From Vreelandella aquamarina (lineage in GTDB: Bacteria; Pseudomonadota; Gammaproteobacteria; Pseudomonadales; Halomonadaceae): a DNA stretch of 64,000 nucleotides. Each line of letters starts with the position of its first letter. Positions within the stretch are counted from its first letter, which is position 1. The stretch covers positions 1 to 64,000 of the forward strand of contig NZ_FODB01000003.1 in the NCBI RefSeq assembly GCF_900110265.1. Direction: 5' to 3'. The notes beneath the pieces are model-generated. The model had not been told where the DNA came from and ran no database searches. It saw only the letters and a list, made by a program, of their open reading frames with translations. A program made the position numbers and the translations under genes. Positions 43,528-52,358 of this stretch are shown here, piece after piece.

Positions 43528-44457
43528 ATGGCGCCCATGAGCAACAAGGCGACCCACCCACCCGATACCCCGCTCTATCCGATTCGGGAAGTTTCCCGCT
43601 TAACGGGTGTGAACTCGGTCACCCTGCGCGCCTGGGAGCGACGCTACGGATTAATTCGCCCACAGCGGACCCCTAAGGGTCACCGGCTCTATGCCCAGGA
43701 CGATATCAGCCGTATTGAACGCATTCTCCAGTGGCTCAACCGAGGCGTGCCGGTCAGCCAGGTCGCCGACCTGCTTGACCAGCCCGAAACGGTAGAGGCC
43801 CCCGCCCCAGATGCCGGGGACTGGTCTAGCCAGCGCCAGCAGCTTCTGGCGGTCATTGAAGCCGTCGACCTTCCCAAGCTGGAAGCGCTCTACCATCAAA
43901 GCCTAGCGCTCTATCCGCTAAGCGTGGCGATTAACGAGCTGTGGCAGCCTGTCATTCTGACCCTAGAAGCTAAATGGGCGGCGCAGCCAGATGATTTGGT
44001 GCGCCGCACCTTTGAGGCCTTTTTGCGTAGTCAGGTGGGTACTCGCCTGCACTACGCCAACCAGGCAACCCGCGGCCCGCTGATTCTGCTCAGCGCCATG
44101 CCCGACGATCCTGGCCCGCTGTGGGTACTGATGAGTGCACTGATGGCCAGCGAGCAGGGCTACCGAGTCCAGCTGTTTGATCATTCGCTGGCACTCGAAG
44201 ACCTTGCACAAGCGGTGTCTCGCCTGCACTCCTCAATGGTTCTGCTCTCTAGCGGCCAGCGGGAATGCGACAACTATATTCGCGTAGCGCTACCCAAAGC
44301 CGCTGAAGCGCTGGGCGTGCCTATCGGCGTATGCGGTGAAGTCGCGCGCCTGCGTGAGAACGATCTGCGCGATGGTCCTGTTCATATGCTGGGCGACGAT
44401 CTACCCCAGGCGATCGCCCGGCTACGCCCTCTTCTGCGTGAATCAGGCATTCTTTAA
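43528..44457 (+). CDS. MerR-family LitR/CarH-like transcriptional regulator without B12 signature
   Basis: 309 residues. The winged-helix MerR domain (about 16-85) has YPIREVSRLTGVNSVTLRA and WERRYGL. The C-terminal half resembles the helical plus Rossmann cobalamin-binding region of LitR/CarH, but where the ExHxxG B12-ligand motif is expected it reads MPDDPGPLWVLMSAL, so the axial histidine is missing. This is the pattern of class II LitR proteins, which I recall rely on partner LOV photosensors. Located 33 bp before phrB, likely its regulator. Confidence 0.85.
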   Translation: MAPMSNKATHPPDTPLYPIREVSRLTGVNSVTLRAWERRYGLIRPQRTPKGHRLYAQDDISRIERILQWLNRGVPVSQVADLLDQPETVEAPAPDAGDWSSQRQQLLAVIEAVDLPKLEALYHQSLALYPLSVAINELWQPVILTLEAKWAAQPDDLVRRTFEAFLRSQVGTRLHYANQATRGPLILLSAMPDDPGPLWVLMSALMASEQGYRVQLFDHSLALEDLAQAVSRLHSSMVLLSSGQRECDNYIRVALPKAAEALGVPIGVCGEVARLRENDLRDGPVHMLGDDLPQAIARLRPLLRESGIL

Positions 44458-44490
44458 GCGTACGAAAAGTCGCCACCCTAAGGACTTTGC

Positions 44491-45903
44491 ATGAACCTGC
44501 AGCTTGTTTGGTTTCGCAGCGATCTACGTATTCATGACAATTCCGCACTCGCCGCCGCTGCCGCCAAAGGGCCGGTAGTGGCGGTTTTTTTGCGTAGCAT
44601 TGAGCAGTGGCGTGACCACGGCCACGGCGCAAATAAGCTCGATTTCTGGGCGCGTGGTGTTAGCGCGCTTAAGGCCTCGCTCAATGGCTTGAATATTCCG
44701 CTGTTGCATCGCGATATTGGGCGTTTCGACGACGCCCCCAAGGCGCTTTTAGAGGTTGCCCGCGAACATGGCATCAAGCAGCTCCACTTCAATTATGAGT
44801 ATCCGCTGAACGAGCAGCGCCGCGACCAGTCGGTACTGGAGGCTTTTCAGCAGGTCGGTATTACCGCCCAAGGCCATCACGACGCGGTGGCGTTTGCCCC
44901 CGGTACCTTGCTGACAGGCAAAGGCGACTACTACGGCGTCTTCACCCCGTTTTCAAAAGCGTGGCACAAGCAAGTTACCGCCGAGCAGTTAGCCCTGCGC
45001 GACACGCCCAGCGCGCAGTCACCGCTAGCCATTGACAGTGATCCATTACCAGCACTGCCAACGCTAGAGGATGAGCCGCTGGATGGGCGTCTCTGGCCTG
45101 CGGGTGAAAATACTGCCAGCGATAACCTTGAGCGCTTTTTACGCTTTCGGGGGCGTCACTATAAAGATCAGCGTGACTTTCCTAAGGTGCGCGGCACGAG
45201 CGAGCTTTCGCCCTACTTAGCGCTGGGCGTTATTTCCCACCGCCAGTGCCTGCAAGCGGTCATGAGCGAAAATGGCGGGCACCTTGCCGATGGCGATGCA
45301 GGCCTTACCACCTGGGTAAACGAACTCATCTGGCGCGAGTTTTATCAGCATGTCGCGGTCGGCTTTCCTCAGGTATGCCGCTACCAGCCGTTTCAAGCGC
45401 ACACCAAGCAGTTGCAATGGCGGGATGACGACGAAGGGTTTGCCGCCTGGTGCGAAGGCCGCACCGGTTATCCGATTGTGGATGCCGCCATGCGCCAGCT
45501 AGTAACGACCGGCTGGATGCACAATCGTCTGCGAATGATTACGGCCATGTTTCTCAGCAAGCATCTGCTGATTGACTGGCGGCGGGGCGAAGCCTTTTTT
45601 ATGCGCCACTTGGTCGATGGCGAGTTTTGCGCCAATAACGGCGGCTGGCAGTGGGCAGCCTCAACGGGTACCGATGCGGCACCTTACTTCCGCATTTTCA
45701 ACCCCACGACCCAATCCACGCGCTTCGACCCAGGCGGCGAATTTATTGCTCAGTGGCTACCCGAGCTCAAGACGTTGCCTGCCAAAGCGCGCCATGCGCC
45801 GCCTCAGGACATGCTCAACCCGATTGACTACCCAGCGCCCATCGTTGACCACAAAGCGGCTCGCCAGCGGGCGCTGGATGCCTTCAAAGCGCTCTCCAAA
45901 TAA
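44491..45903 (+). CDS. phrB: Deoxyribodipyrimidine photolyase (CPD class I)
   Basis: 470 residues. Blue-light enzyme that splits cyclobutane pyrimidine dimers using FADH-. The N-terminal antenna domain starts LVWFRSDLRIHDNSAL; the FAD domain contains GRTGYPIVDAAMRQL, GWMHNRLRM and NNGGWQWAASTGTDAAPYF. AAGGA precedes the ATG. It follows the LitR-like regulator in the same direction. Confidence 0.97.
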   Translation: MNLQLVWFRSDLRIHDNSALAAAAAKGPVVAVFLRSIEQWRDHGHGANKLDFWARGVSALKASLNGLNIPLLHRDIGRFDDAPKALLEVAREHGIKQLHFNYEYPLNEQRRDQSVLEAFQQVGITAQGHHDAVAFAPGTLLTGKGDYYGVFTPFSKAWHKQVTAEQLALRDTPSAQSPLAIDSDPLPALPTLEDEPLDGRLWPAGENTASDNLERFLRFRGRHYKDQRDFPKVRGTSELSPYLALGVISHRQCLQAVMSENGGHLADGDAGLTTWVNELIWREFYQHVAVGFPQVCRYQPFQAHTKQLQWRDDDEGFAAWCEGRTGYPIVDAAMRQLVTTGWMHNRLRMITAMFLSKHLLIDWRRGEAFFMRHLVDGEFCANNGGWQWAASTGTDAAPYFRIFNPTTQSTRFDPGGEFIAQWLPELKTLPAKARHAPPQDMLNPIDYPAPIVDHKAARQRALDAFKALSK

Positions 45904-45928
45904 CGTTAACCTCAGCACCTCTCCATAG

Positions 45929-46072
45929 CGGCGTCCCGCCGCTATTTTAGGCGGTGCAGCGCTAGCAAACGTTAGCTTGGCACCGTGGCTACTTCCAGCA
46001 CAGGCCGTCATCTGGGCAGCGCTCTGCTGGGGCATCAGCCGTTACATTCAGCGTTTAGCCGCTAGCGATTAA
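45929..46072 (+). pseudogene. C-terminal gene remnant after phrB (possibly DUF2878-like)
   Basis: An open frame without a start reads RRPAILGGAALANVSLAPW and then a hydrophobic stretch AQAVIWAALCWGI, ending at a TAA at 46070-46072. This looks like the end of a small membrane protein. DUF2878 proteins, which often sit in photolyase/LitR clusters, end similarly, but the assignment is from memory and weak. It ends 1 bp before the convergent PAS-GGDEF-EAL gene. Confidence 0.35.
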
Positions 46073-47911
46073 TTAATATGCGCCTTCTGCCTGCGTTAGC
46101 GGTGCCCAGCGCTGCTCAAGCTCGGCGGCGGGCATCGGTTTAGCAAAGTAAAATCCTTGTACCAGGGTGCAGCCTGCTTCTACCAGGAACTGACACTGGG
46201 CCTGGGTTTCGACTCCTTCGGCGATCACTTCCAGCCCCATGCCTTTTGCCATGGCCAGTACCGCTGTAACAATCGCGGCATCTGCTTGGTCGTTGGGCAA
46301 CTCGCTAATAAAAGCGCGATCTAATTTAATTTTATCTACTGGTAGCCGCTTCAAATATCCCAGCGACGAGTAGCCGGTGCCAAAGTCGTCAATAGCGATT
46401 GAGTAGCCAAGCTCTCTTAGTACCTGCAGACGTGGCCCCATGTCCCCTGCTCGTTCGTCTAGTAACACCGATTCGGTCAGCTCCAAACCAAGTTGTGACG
46501 GCTCTAACTGGTAACGCTCAAGACAGGTGGCAAGCTGGGTTTCTAGATCGCCCTGAAAGAGCTGAAGGGCAGAGATATTGACCCAAACAGTGGTCTTCGG
46601 CATGCCGCTATTTTGCCAATGCGCTTGCTGAGCACAGGCCTTTTCGATCACCCAACTGCCTAACTCTGCCATCAAGCCGTGACGCTCGGCCAGGGGAATA
46701 AACTCTCCCGGCGATATCATGCCACCTTTGGGGTGACGCCAGCGCAGCAGTGCTTCCATACCTACCAACTCACCGCTACCGGGATGGTGTTGGGTTTGGT
46801 AGTGAAGCTCTAACTGGTCACCGGAGATCAGCGCGGCACGCAGGTCGCTGACTAATGCTAATTGGGGATTATCCTGTTTATCCAGCGCGGGGCAAAACCG
46901 CAGGCTGTGGTTGCGACCCAGCCGCTTGGCGCTGTAAAGCGCTGACTCTAAACGCTGAAACAGCACGCTGGAATCTTGACCATCTTCCGGCGCACGGCAG
47001 CTACCAATGGTGAGGCCTAATCGTAGCGACTGTTCATTAATCTCGAAGGGGCGGCACATATGGTCGCGCAGATTCCCTAGCCACTTGTCGTGGTCATCAA
47101 AGGTGGTGGTGCGAATCACCATAAACTCATCACCACCCAGCCGCCCCACTACGCTTCCCGCCATATAGCTGGTGAGCCGCTGGGCAAATCGAGCCAGCAG
47201 CCGGTCGCCCTGCTCAACGCCTAAGCTATCGTTAACCGACTTAAGTCCGTCAATATCAATCAACGCCATATCCAAGCTTTCACCTGCACGCAGGTGGCGC
47301 AGCCTGGACGCCATTAAGTCATGCAAGCGACGCCGGTTAGGTAGGCCTGTTAGCGGATCTTCATAGCCGATACGCCTTAAATCGTTCTCACGAGCTTTTT
47401 GTGCCGAAATATCGGAGAACCAGCTGATAAAGTGGGTGATTTTGCCTCGCTTGTCGGTGACGGCACGCACTTTGAGCCATTCAGGGTACTCATCGCCATG
47501 TTTGCGACGGTTCCACATTTCGCCTTCCCACCGCCCAGTGGCTTTTAGGGTGCTCCAAAAGTTTTCATAAAACGCTTTGTCATGGCGCTGAGCCGCCAGG
47601 GTGTCTAGTTTTCGGCCTATCATCTCTTGGCTTTCATAACCGGTAATTTCGGTAAACGCCGGATTCACCGCTAGCACACGGTTTTGGACATCACTAATGA
47701 CCACCGCATCACCAGACAACCCCAACGCATCCTGTGAAAGGCGCAGGCGCAGACGCTGCTGACGCACTTGGTTCCAAGCATCCCACAAGCCTAAAGTAAC
47801 GAAGCTAGCCGCGACCATACGCAGCGCCGCACCGGGGATCCACACGCAGGCAGGTAGCGCCATCAGCGCCACCCATACCAACGGGCGATTAAGAGAGACA
47901 GGCAGCCACAT
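46073..47911 (-). CDS. PAS-GGDEF-EAL cyclic-di-GMP signalling protein
   Basis: 612 residues. Two short hydrophobic segments (about 9-45) probably anchor it in the inner membrane. A PAS domain (about 58-172) with TEITGYESQEMIGRKL follows, then GGDEF (about 180-340; motif GGDEF at 259-263) and EAL (about 355-605; E386-A-L). Both catalytic signatures are intact, and DDFGTGYSSLGYLKRLPVDK is present. No RxxD inhibitory site precedes GGDEF. It could make or break c-di-GMP; the net activity cannot be read from sequence. Confidence 0.93.
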   Translation of the reverse strand: MWLPVSLNRPLVWVALMALPACVWIPGAALRMVAASFVTLGLWDAWNQVRQQRLRLRLSQDALGLSGDAVVISDVQNRVLAVNPAFTEITGYESQEMIGRKLDTLAAQRHDKAFYENFWSTLKATGRWEGEMWNRRKHGDEYPEWLKVRAVTDKRGKITHFISWFSDISAQKARENDLRRIGYEDPLTGLPNRRRLHDLMASRLRHLRAGESLDMALIDIDGLKSVNDSLGVEQGDRLLARFAQRLTSYMAGSVVGRLGGDEFMVIRTTTFDDHDKWLGNLRDHMCRPFEINEQSLRLGLTIGSCRAPEDGQDSSVLFQRLESALYSAKRLGRNHSLRFCPALDKQDNPQLALVSDLRAALISGDQLELHYQTQHHPGSGELVGMEALLRWRHPKGGMISPGEFIPLAERHGLMAELGSWVIEKACAQQAHWQNSGMPKTTVWVNISALQLFQGDLETQLATCLERYQLEPSQLGLELTESVLLDERAGDMGPRLQVLRELGYSIAIDDFGTGYSSLGYLKRLPVDKIKLDRAFISELPNDQADAAIVTAVLAMAKGMGLEVIAEGVETQAQCQFLVEAGCTLVQGFYFAKPMPAAELEQRWAPLTQAEGAY

Positions 47912-48181
47912 GGCGATTCTTGTTGTCCTGATCAGTCACTAACAAAAACAAACGATGACGACATCATGCCGTCTCACTAAAATCTTGGATAGAGCATATT
48001 ACGTCAATACACCGTTTATTGGGCGAATTCACTAATCCGAACAACACAATAAGGCAACCTGGATTATCGGCAACCCATTAAAAAGTGTTAGAACGTTACG
48101 ATAAGCCGCTCGCGACGTGCATTCAGCGGTTTCGGGAAGTAGACTAGGCGCAACAATCATCTTCATACTCGGAACGACTCA

Positions 48182-48697
48182 GTGACCAAGCAACATTCCT
48201 TTGATCGCGAAGAACTGCTGGCCTGCTCGCGCGGCGAACTATTTGGCCCCGGCAATGCACAGTTGCCAGCTCCTAACATGCTGATGCTTGATCGCATTAA
48301 GCACATTCACGAAGAGGGCGGTGAGCATGGCAAGGGCGAACTGATCGCCGAGCTGGATATCACACCTGATCTGTGGTTTTTTGATTGCCACTTCCCAGGA
48401 GATCCAGTGATGCCCGGCTGCTTAGGGCTTGATGCGATGTGGCAGCTGGTGGGCTTCTATCTGGGATGGCTTGGCCATCCTGGCCGTGGCCGTGCGCTAG
48501 GCTGTGGCGAAGTGAAGTTCAGCGGCCAAATTTTGCCCGATGCACAAAAAGTGACGTATCGCATTAATATGAAGCGCGTCATCACTCGTCGGCTTATCCT
48601 AGGCATTGCTAACGGCACCGTGTCCGTTGACGGACGCGACATCTACCAGGCTAATGACCTGCGCGTTGGCCTATTCACCTCCACTGCGAATTTCTAA
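48182..48697 (+). CDS. fabA: 3-hydroxydecanoyl-ACP dehydratase/isomerase
   Basis: 171 residues from a GTG start, as in Escherichia coli. It dehydrates 3-hydroxydecanoyl-ACP and isomerises trans-2 to cis-3-decenoyl-ACP, the branch point to unsaturated fatty acids. Active His70 in [12 protein letters not shown] and Asp84. A 270-bp gap upstream, divergent from the c-di-GMP gene, must hold its promoter; no clear FabR or FadR site was recognised. fabB follows after 12 bp. Confidence 0.97.
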   Translation: MTKQHSFDREELLACSRGELFGPGNAQLPAPNMLMLDRIKHIHEEGGEHGKGELIAELDITPDLWFFDCHFPGDPVMPGCLGLDAMWQLVGFYLGWLGHPGRGRALGCGEVKFSGQILPDAQKVTYRINMKRVITRRLILGIANGTVSVDGRDIYQANDLRVGLFTSTANF

Positions 48698-48709
48698 CAG
48701 GAGGCTCCC

Positions 48710-49927
48710 ATGCGACGAGTGGTAGTCACCGGCCTTGGCATCGTGTCGTGCTTAGGTAACGACCAGCAACAGGTCCTAGACGCGCTCAAAAACGGGCGCA
48801 GCGGTATTCGTTTTAAGGAAGAGTACGCTGAGCGTGGCTTCCGTAGCCATGTAGCAGGCAGCGTTGATATCGACTTGGACGCGTTAATCGACCGCAAACT
48901 GCGCCGCTTTATGGGCGACGCAGCAGCCTATGCGTATGTCTCCATGGCTCAAGCAGTCGAAGACGCCGGGCTAACTGAAGCCCAGGTTTCTGACGTGCGT
49001 ACGGGGCTGATTGCAGGCTCGGGGGGGGCATCAAGCGCCAACCAAGTTGAAGCTGCCGACGCCATGCGCGAGAAAGGCCTGCGCCGCGTAGGCCCCTACC
49101 GTGTTACCCGCACCATGGGCAGCACAGTGTCTGCGTGCTTGGCAACGCCGTTTAAAATCAAAGGTGTGAATTACTCAATCTCTTCCGCCTGCGCAACCTC
49201 AGCTCACTGTATCGGCAATGCCATGGAGCAGATCCAGCTAGGCAAGCAAGATGTGGTATTTGCGGGTGGTGGCGAAGAGGAGCACTGGACGCTCTCGTGC
49301 CTGTTTGATGCAATGGGCGCCCTCTCCACCCACTACAACGATACGCCTGACAAGGCTTCTCGCCCCTACGACCAGGCGCGCGACGGCTTTGTGATCGCTG
49401 GCGGCGGCGGCATGCTGGTGCTTGAAGAGCTGGAGCATGCCAAAGCTCGTGGCGCGAAGATTTACGGCGAGCTGGTGGGCTATGGCGCAACGTCTGATGG
49501 CTACGACATGGTGGCTCCCTCTGGCGAAGGTGCTACACGCTGTATGCACCAAGCGATGGCGACCGTGCAGGGCGATATCGACTATATCAATACCCACGGC
49601 ACCTCTACGCCGGTTGGTGATATGGCTGAGTTGAAGGCCATCCGCAATGTGTTTGGCAACTCAACGCCTGCTATGAGCTCGACCAAGTCGCTAACGGGCC
49701 ACTCCCTGGGAGCAACAGGCGTACAAGAAGCCATCTACTCACTGTTGATGATGCAGCACAATTTTGTAGCTGCCTCGGCAAACGTTGATCAGCTGGATGA
49801 GCAGGCCGATGGCTTCGATATTGTGACCCAGCGTCGCGATAACGTCACCATCGACCGCGTGCTGTCTAATAGCTTTGGCTTTGGCGGTACGAACGCTTGC
49901 TTAGTCTTCCAGCGCTATAACGGCTGA
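48710..49927 (+). CDS. fabB: 3-oxoacyl-ACP synthase I
   Basis: 405 residues. Condensing enzyme that elongates cis-3-decenoyl-ACP. Catalytic triad Cys161 ([12 protein letters not shown]), His296 ([11 protein letters not shown]) and His331 ([10 protein letters not shown]). GGAGG lies just before the ATG. Forms an operon with fabA and ends at a terminator. Confidence 0.97.
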   Translation: MRRVVVTGLGIVSCLGNDQQQVLDALKNGRSGIRFKEEYAERGFRSHVAGSVDIDLDALIDRKLRRFMGDAAAYAYVSMAQAVEDAGLTEAQVSDVRTGLIAGSGGASSANQVEAADAMREKGLRRVGPYRVTRTMGSTVSACLATPFKIKGVNYSISSACATSAHCIGNAMEQIQLGKQDVVFAGGGEEEHWTLSCLFDAMGALSTHYNDTPDKASRPYDQARDGFVIAGGGGMLVLEELEHAKARGAKIYGELVGYGATSDGYDMVAPSGEGATRCMHQAMATVQGDIDYINTHGTSTPVGDMAELKAIRNVFGNSTPAMSSTKSLTGHSLGATGVQEAIYSLLMMQHNFVAASANVDQLDEQADGFDIVTQRRDNVTIDRVLSNSFGFGGTNACLVFQRYNG

Positions 49928-49945
49928 TCAGCACTTAAGCAGCAT

Positions 49946-49974
49946 AAAAACGGCGCCTTTCGAGGCGCCGTTTT
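49946..49974 (+). terminator. Bidirectional terminator between fabB and plsC
   Basis: AAAACGGCGCCT-TTCG-AGGCGCCGTTTT: a perfect stem with a UUCG loop and T-runs on both strands. It serves fabAB on the plus strand and plsC on the minus strand. Confidence 0.93.
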
Positions 49975-49988
49975 GCGTTATAAAACGA

Positions 49989-50723
49989 TTAGCGAGACGC
50001 TGGCCGTGGCACCTCTGAAATTTCCTGTAGCTGACCCTCTATCCAAGCCTCTACATCTTCCAAGACTTCATCGGGCGTACGCCCGGAGGTCTCAATGGGC
50101 TCTCCAATGCGCACCCGCAGTACACCCGGGCGCTTGACCCAGTGACGACCAGGCCAGCGCTCACCGGCATTGTGAGCGACGGGAAGCACCGGCACACCGG
50201 CTCGGCAAGCAACGACACTACCGCTTTTGTTATAGCGCTTGCGCACGCCAGGATCTACCCGCGTGCCCTCTGGGAAAATCAGGACAGACAGGCCAGTGCC
50301 CAGGCGTTCGACGCCCTGCGTCAGCACCTGTTTCATGGCTCGCGCGGGCTTGGAGCGATCCAAACTGATCGGGCGTAGCAAGCGCAGCCCCCACCCAAAA
50401 ACGGGAATGCGCAGCAGCTCGCGCTTGAGCACGGTGCACACCGGCGGCTTCATCACCTGCAGAAAGAGCGTCTCCCACTCACACTGGTGATTGGCTTGAA
50501 TGACGCAGGGCCCTGACGGGATATTTTCCCGCCCCTGAATCTCATAGCGCACACCGCAGGCAATGCGGAACCACACCATCAAGAAGTAGTTGTAGAGATT
50601 CAACAGCCGATAGCGAGCCGCCAGTGGCAGAAACGGTGCGATGGGTAAAAAAAGCACCCCAATGAGCAGCATGGCAGTGAAATAACCTAAATAAAACAGC
50701 AGGCTGCGACCCACATTGATCAA
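49989..50723 (-). CDS. plsC: 1-acyl-sn-glycerol-3-phosphate acyltransferase
   Basis: 244 residues. Makes phosphatidic acid from lysophosphatidic acid. A hydrophobic N-terminus (about 8-32), then the catalytic box NHQCEWE (78-84), an H-x4-E variant of the usual H-x4-D, and FPEGTR (150-155) for glycerol-phosphate binding. It overlaps the RmlD-like gene by 4 bp. Confidence 0.93.
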   Translation of the reverse strand: MINVGRSLLFYLGYFTAMLLIGVLFLPIAPFLPLAARYRLLNLYNYFLMVWFRIACGVRYEIQGRENIPSGPCVIQANHQCEWETLFLQVMKPPVCTVLKRELLRIPVFGWGLRLLRPISLDRSKPARAMKQVLTQGVERLGTGLSVLIFPEGTRVDPGVRKRYNKSGSVVACRAGVPVLPVAHNAGERWPGRHWVKRPGVLRVRIGEPIETSGRTPDEVLEDVEAWIEGQLQEISEVPRPASR

Positions 50724-51613
50724 ACTGACTCTCCTGTCCCAACGTCATCACGCTGCTGGTCACGGGTTAAGCACCACGCATCTAGCATGCGTCCCACTTC
50801 CAGCCGCCAAGGTTTTTGATGCACACCAAAAACATCCAACACTCGACGGCAGTTTAATACCCGACGCAGCTTGGCGTCGTGATGATGATTAAGGGCCTGT
50901 ATCTCCCCTAAATCAATATGTTCGCCACGCCCTTCTAGGTGAGTGGCCAGCTGAGTACGCACCATTGATGTAAAAGTGAACGCACTGACCGGCTCAGTGC
51001 CCGCCAAATGATAGGCTCCCCAGGCGTCAGCGCCGCAGGCCTGCTGCTGTAGCATGCCAATCAACGCCATGGCGACCGCGTCGGCAGAGGTGGGGCAAAA
51101 CACTACGTCCTCTGCTGCGCGCACCGTCTGCCCCGTGATAAAGCTGTCGATAATTTCACTTAGCCAGGCGTGGCTACCTTCCAACGCAAACAGCGGCCCT
51201 AAGCGCACAATCAGATGGCGATGGTATTCGGCACGGATACGATCGCCTGTTTGCACCAATCGACGCAAACACTCATCACGTGGGGCAGGCACGACATGCT
51301 CATCAATCGGGATATCAAATCCCTCTTCATAGAGCTGATCCGAGACACACCACACCAGCGCCACGTCTTGGGCTTGGCAGGCATCCACACAGCGATCAAC
51401 GGCATCCGCATGGGCTTTCACCTCGGCGGGCGTCATGCTCAGCGGGTGCGCCAGCGGGGGAATGAGCACCGCATCGGGCGCTATCGCCTGTAGCTGACTC
51501 GGCGAAACAGCAAGGCCTTGCTCAATGACTAGCTCGGTATCCGCGCGCCGGCTCGCTTCACGGGCTAGCGCTAAACTTAAGCAGTGCCCGGCATCTAGTA
51601 TCAGCAGCTTCAA
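50720..51613 (-). CDS. RmlD-like sugar nucleotide-binding (SDR) protein
   Basis: 297 residues. The Rossmann start MKLLILDAGHCLSLALA lacks a clean GxxGxxG (it reads DAGHCLSLA), so cofactor binding may be altered. A segment CVSDQLYEEGFDIPIDEH parallels SS..VF.G.....EdD of RmlD, but the catalytic YxxxK is not evident, so it may not be an active dehydratase or reductase. Role unknown; it is coupled to plsC. Confidence 0.65.
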   Translation of the reverse strand: MKLLILDAGHCLSLALAREASRRADTELVIEQGLAVSPSQLQAIAPDAVLIPPLAHPLSMTPAEVKAHADAVDRCVDACQAQDVALVWCVSDQLYEEGFDIPIDEHVVPAPRDECLRRLVQTGDRIRAEYHRHLIVRLGPLFALEGSHAWLSEIIDSFITGQTVRAAEDVVFCPTSADAVAMALIGMLQQQACGADAWGAYHLAGTEPVSAFTFTSMVRTQLATHLEGRGEHIDLGEIQALNHHHDAKLRRVLNCRRVLDVFGVHQKPWRLEVGRMLDAWCLTRDQQRDDVGTGESV

Positions 51614-51688
51614 GACAGCCTCTCCCCCTCAACCCAAAACCGTGGCGGCAACTGCGCCACGCATCGACGAACGTGTGTAAGGTACTTT

Positions 51689-52279
51689 CTAGAACGGAAT
51701 TTCGTCGTCGAAATCATCAAAATTACCCGGATCGGGGGCGCCATAGCTGTTGTTTTGGTTATTCGGTGCCGGCTGCTGCTGCGGCGCTGGCTGTCCACCT
51801 CGCTGAGGGGCCCCACCCTGAGGCGGGTAGCCGCCCTGCTGGGGCAGGTTTTGGCCATAGTTCTGTTGAGGAGGCGCTTGCTGAGCCGGGGCCTGCTGAG
51901 CGTAGCCACCCTGCGGGGCACCACCGCCCTGGAAGTCGCCGCCACGGCTATCCAGCATTTGCATATCGTTAGCCACGATCTCCGTGCTGTAACGATCTTG
52001 ACCGTTCTGGTCCTGCCATTTGCGCGTTTGCAGGCGGCCCTCAATATACACTTTTGAGCCTTTTTTAAGGTACTGCTGGGCGATTTCAGCGGTTTTGTTG
52101 AATAGCACCACGCGATGCCACTCGGTGCGCTCCTGGCGCTGGCCACTTTGGCGATCCATCCAGGTATCGGAAGTGGCTAGGTTTAAGTTTGCTACCGCTG
52201 TGCCAGAAGGGGTGAATCGCACTTCAGGATCTTGGCCCAGGTTGCCAATCAAAATAACTTTGTTAATACCGCGCGCCAT
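51689..52279 (-). CDS. ssb: Single-stranded DNA-binding protein
   Basis: 196 residues. The OB-fold (about 1-110) has [19 protein letters not shown] and [17 protein letters not shown] long Gln/Pro/Gly-rich linker follows, and the acidic tip DFDDEIPF is the docking site for SSB partners. Adjacent to yajR and uvrA, as in Pseudomonas. Confidence 0.97.
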   Translation of the reverse strand: MARGINKVILIGNLGQDPEVRFTPSGTAVANLNLATSDTWMDRQSGQRQERTEWHRVVLFNKTAEIAQQYLKKGSKVYIEGRLQTRKWQDQNGQDRYSTEIVANDMQMLDSRGGDFQGGGAPQGGYAQQAPAQQAPPQQNYGQNLPQQGGYPPQGGAPQRGGQPAPQQQPAPNNQNNSYGAPDPGNFDDFDDEIPF

Positions 52280-52325
52280 GAGGTCGCTCCTTTACGTAAT
52301 CGGACAAATAACTGAGTAGGTCGCT

Positions 52326-52345
52326 ACCTGCTGTTTTTAGCAGGT
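52326..52345 (-). terminator. Weak hairpin after the YajR-like gene
   Basis: ACCTGCT/AGCAGGT, a perfect 7-bp stem, lies 13 bp after the stop of the MFS gene and before ssb. No T-run follows, so termination may be inefficient. Confidence 0.4.
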
Positions 52346-52358
52346 GAGCGCTCATTCT

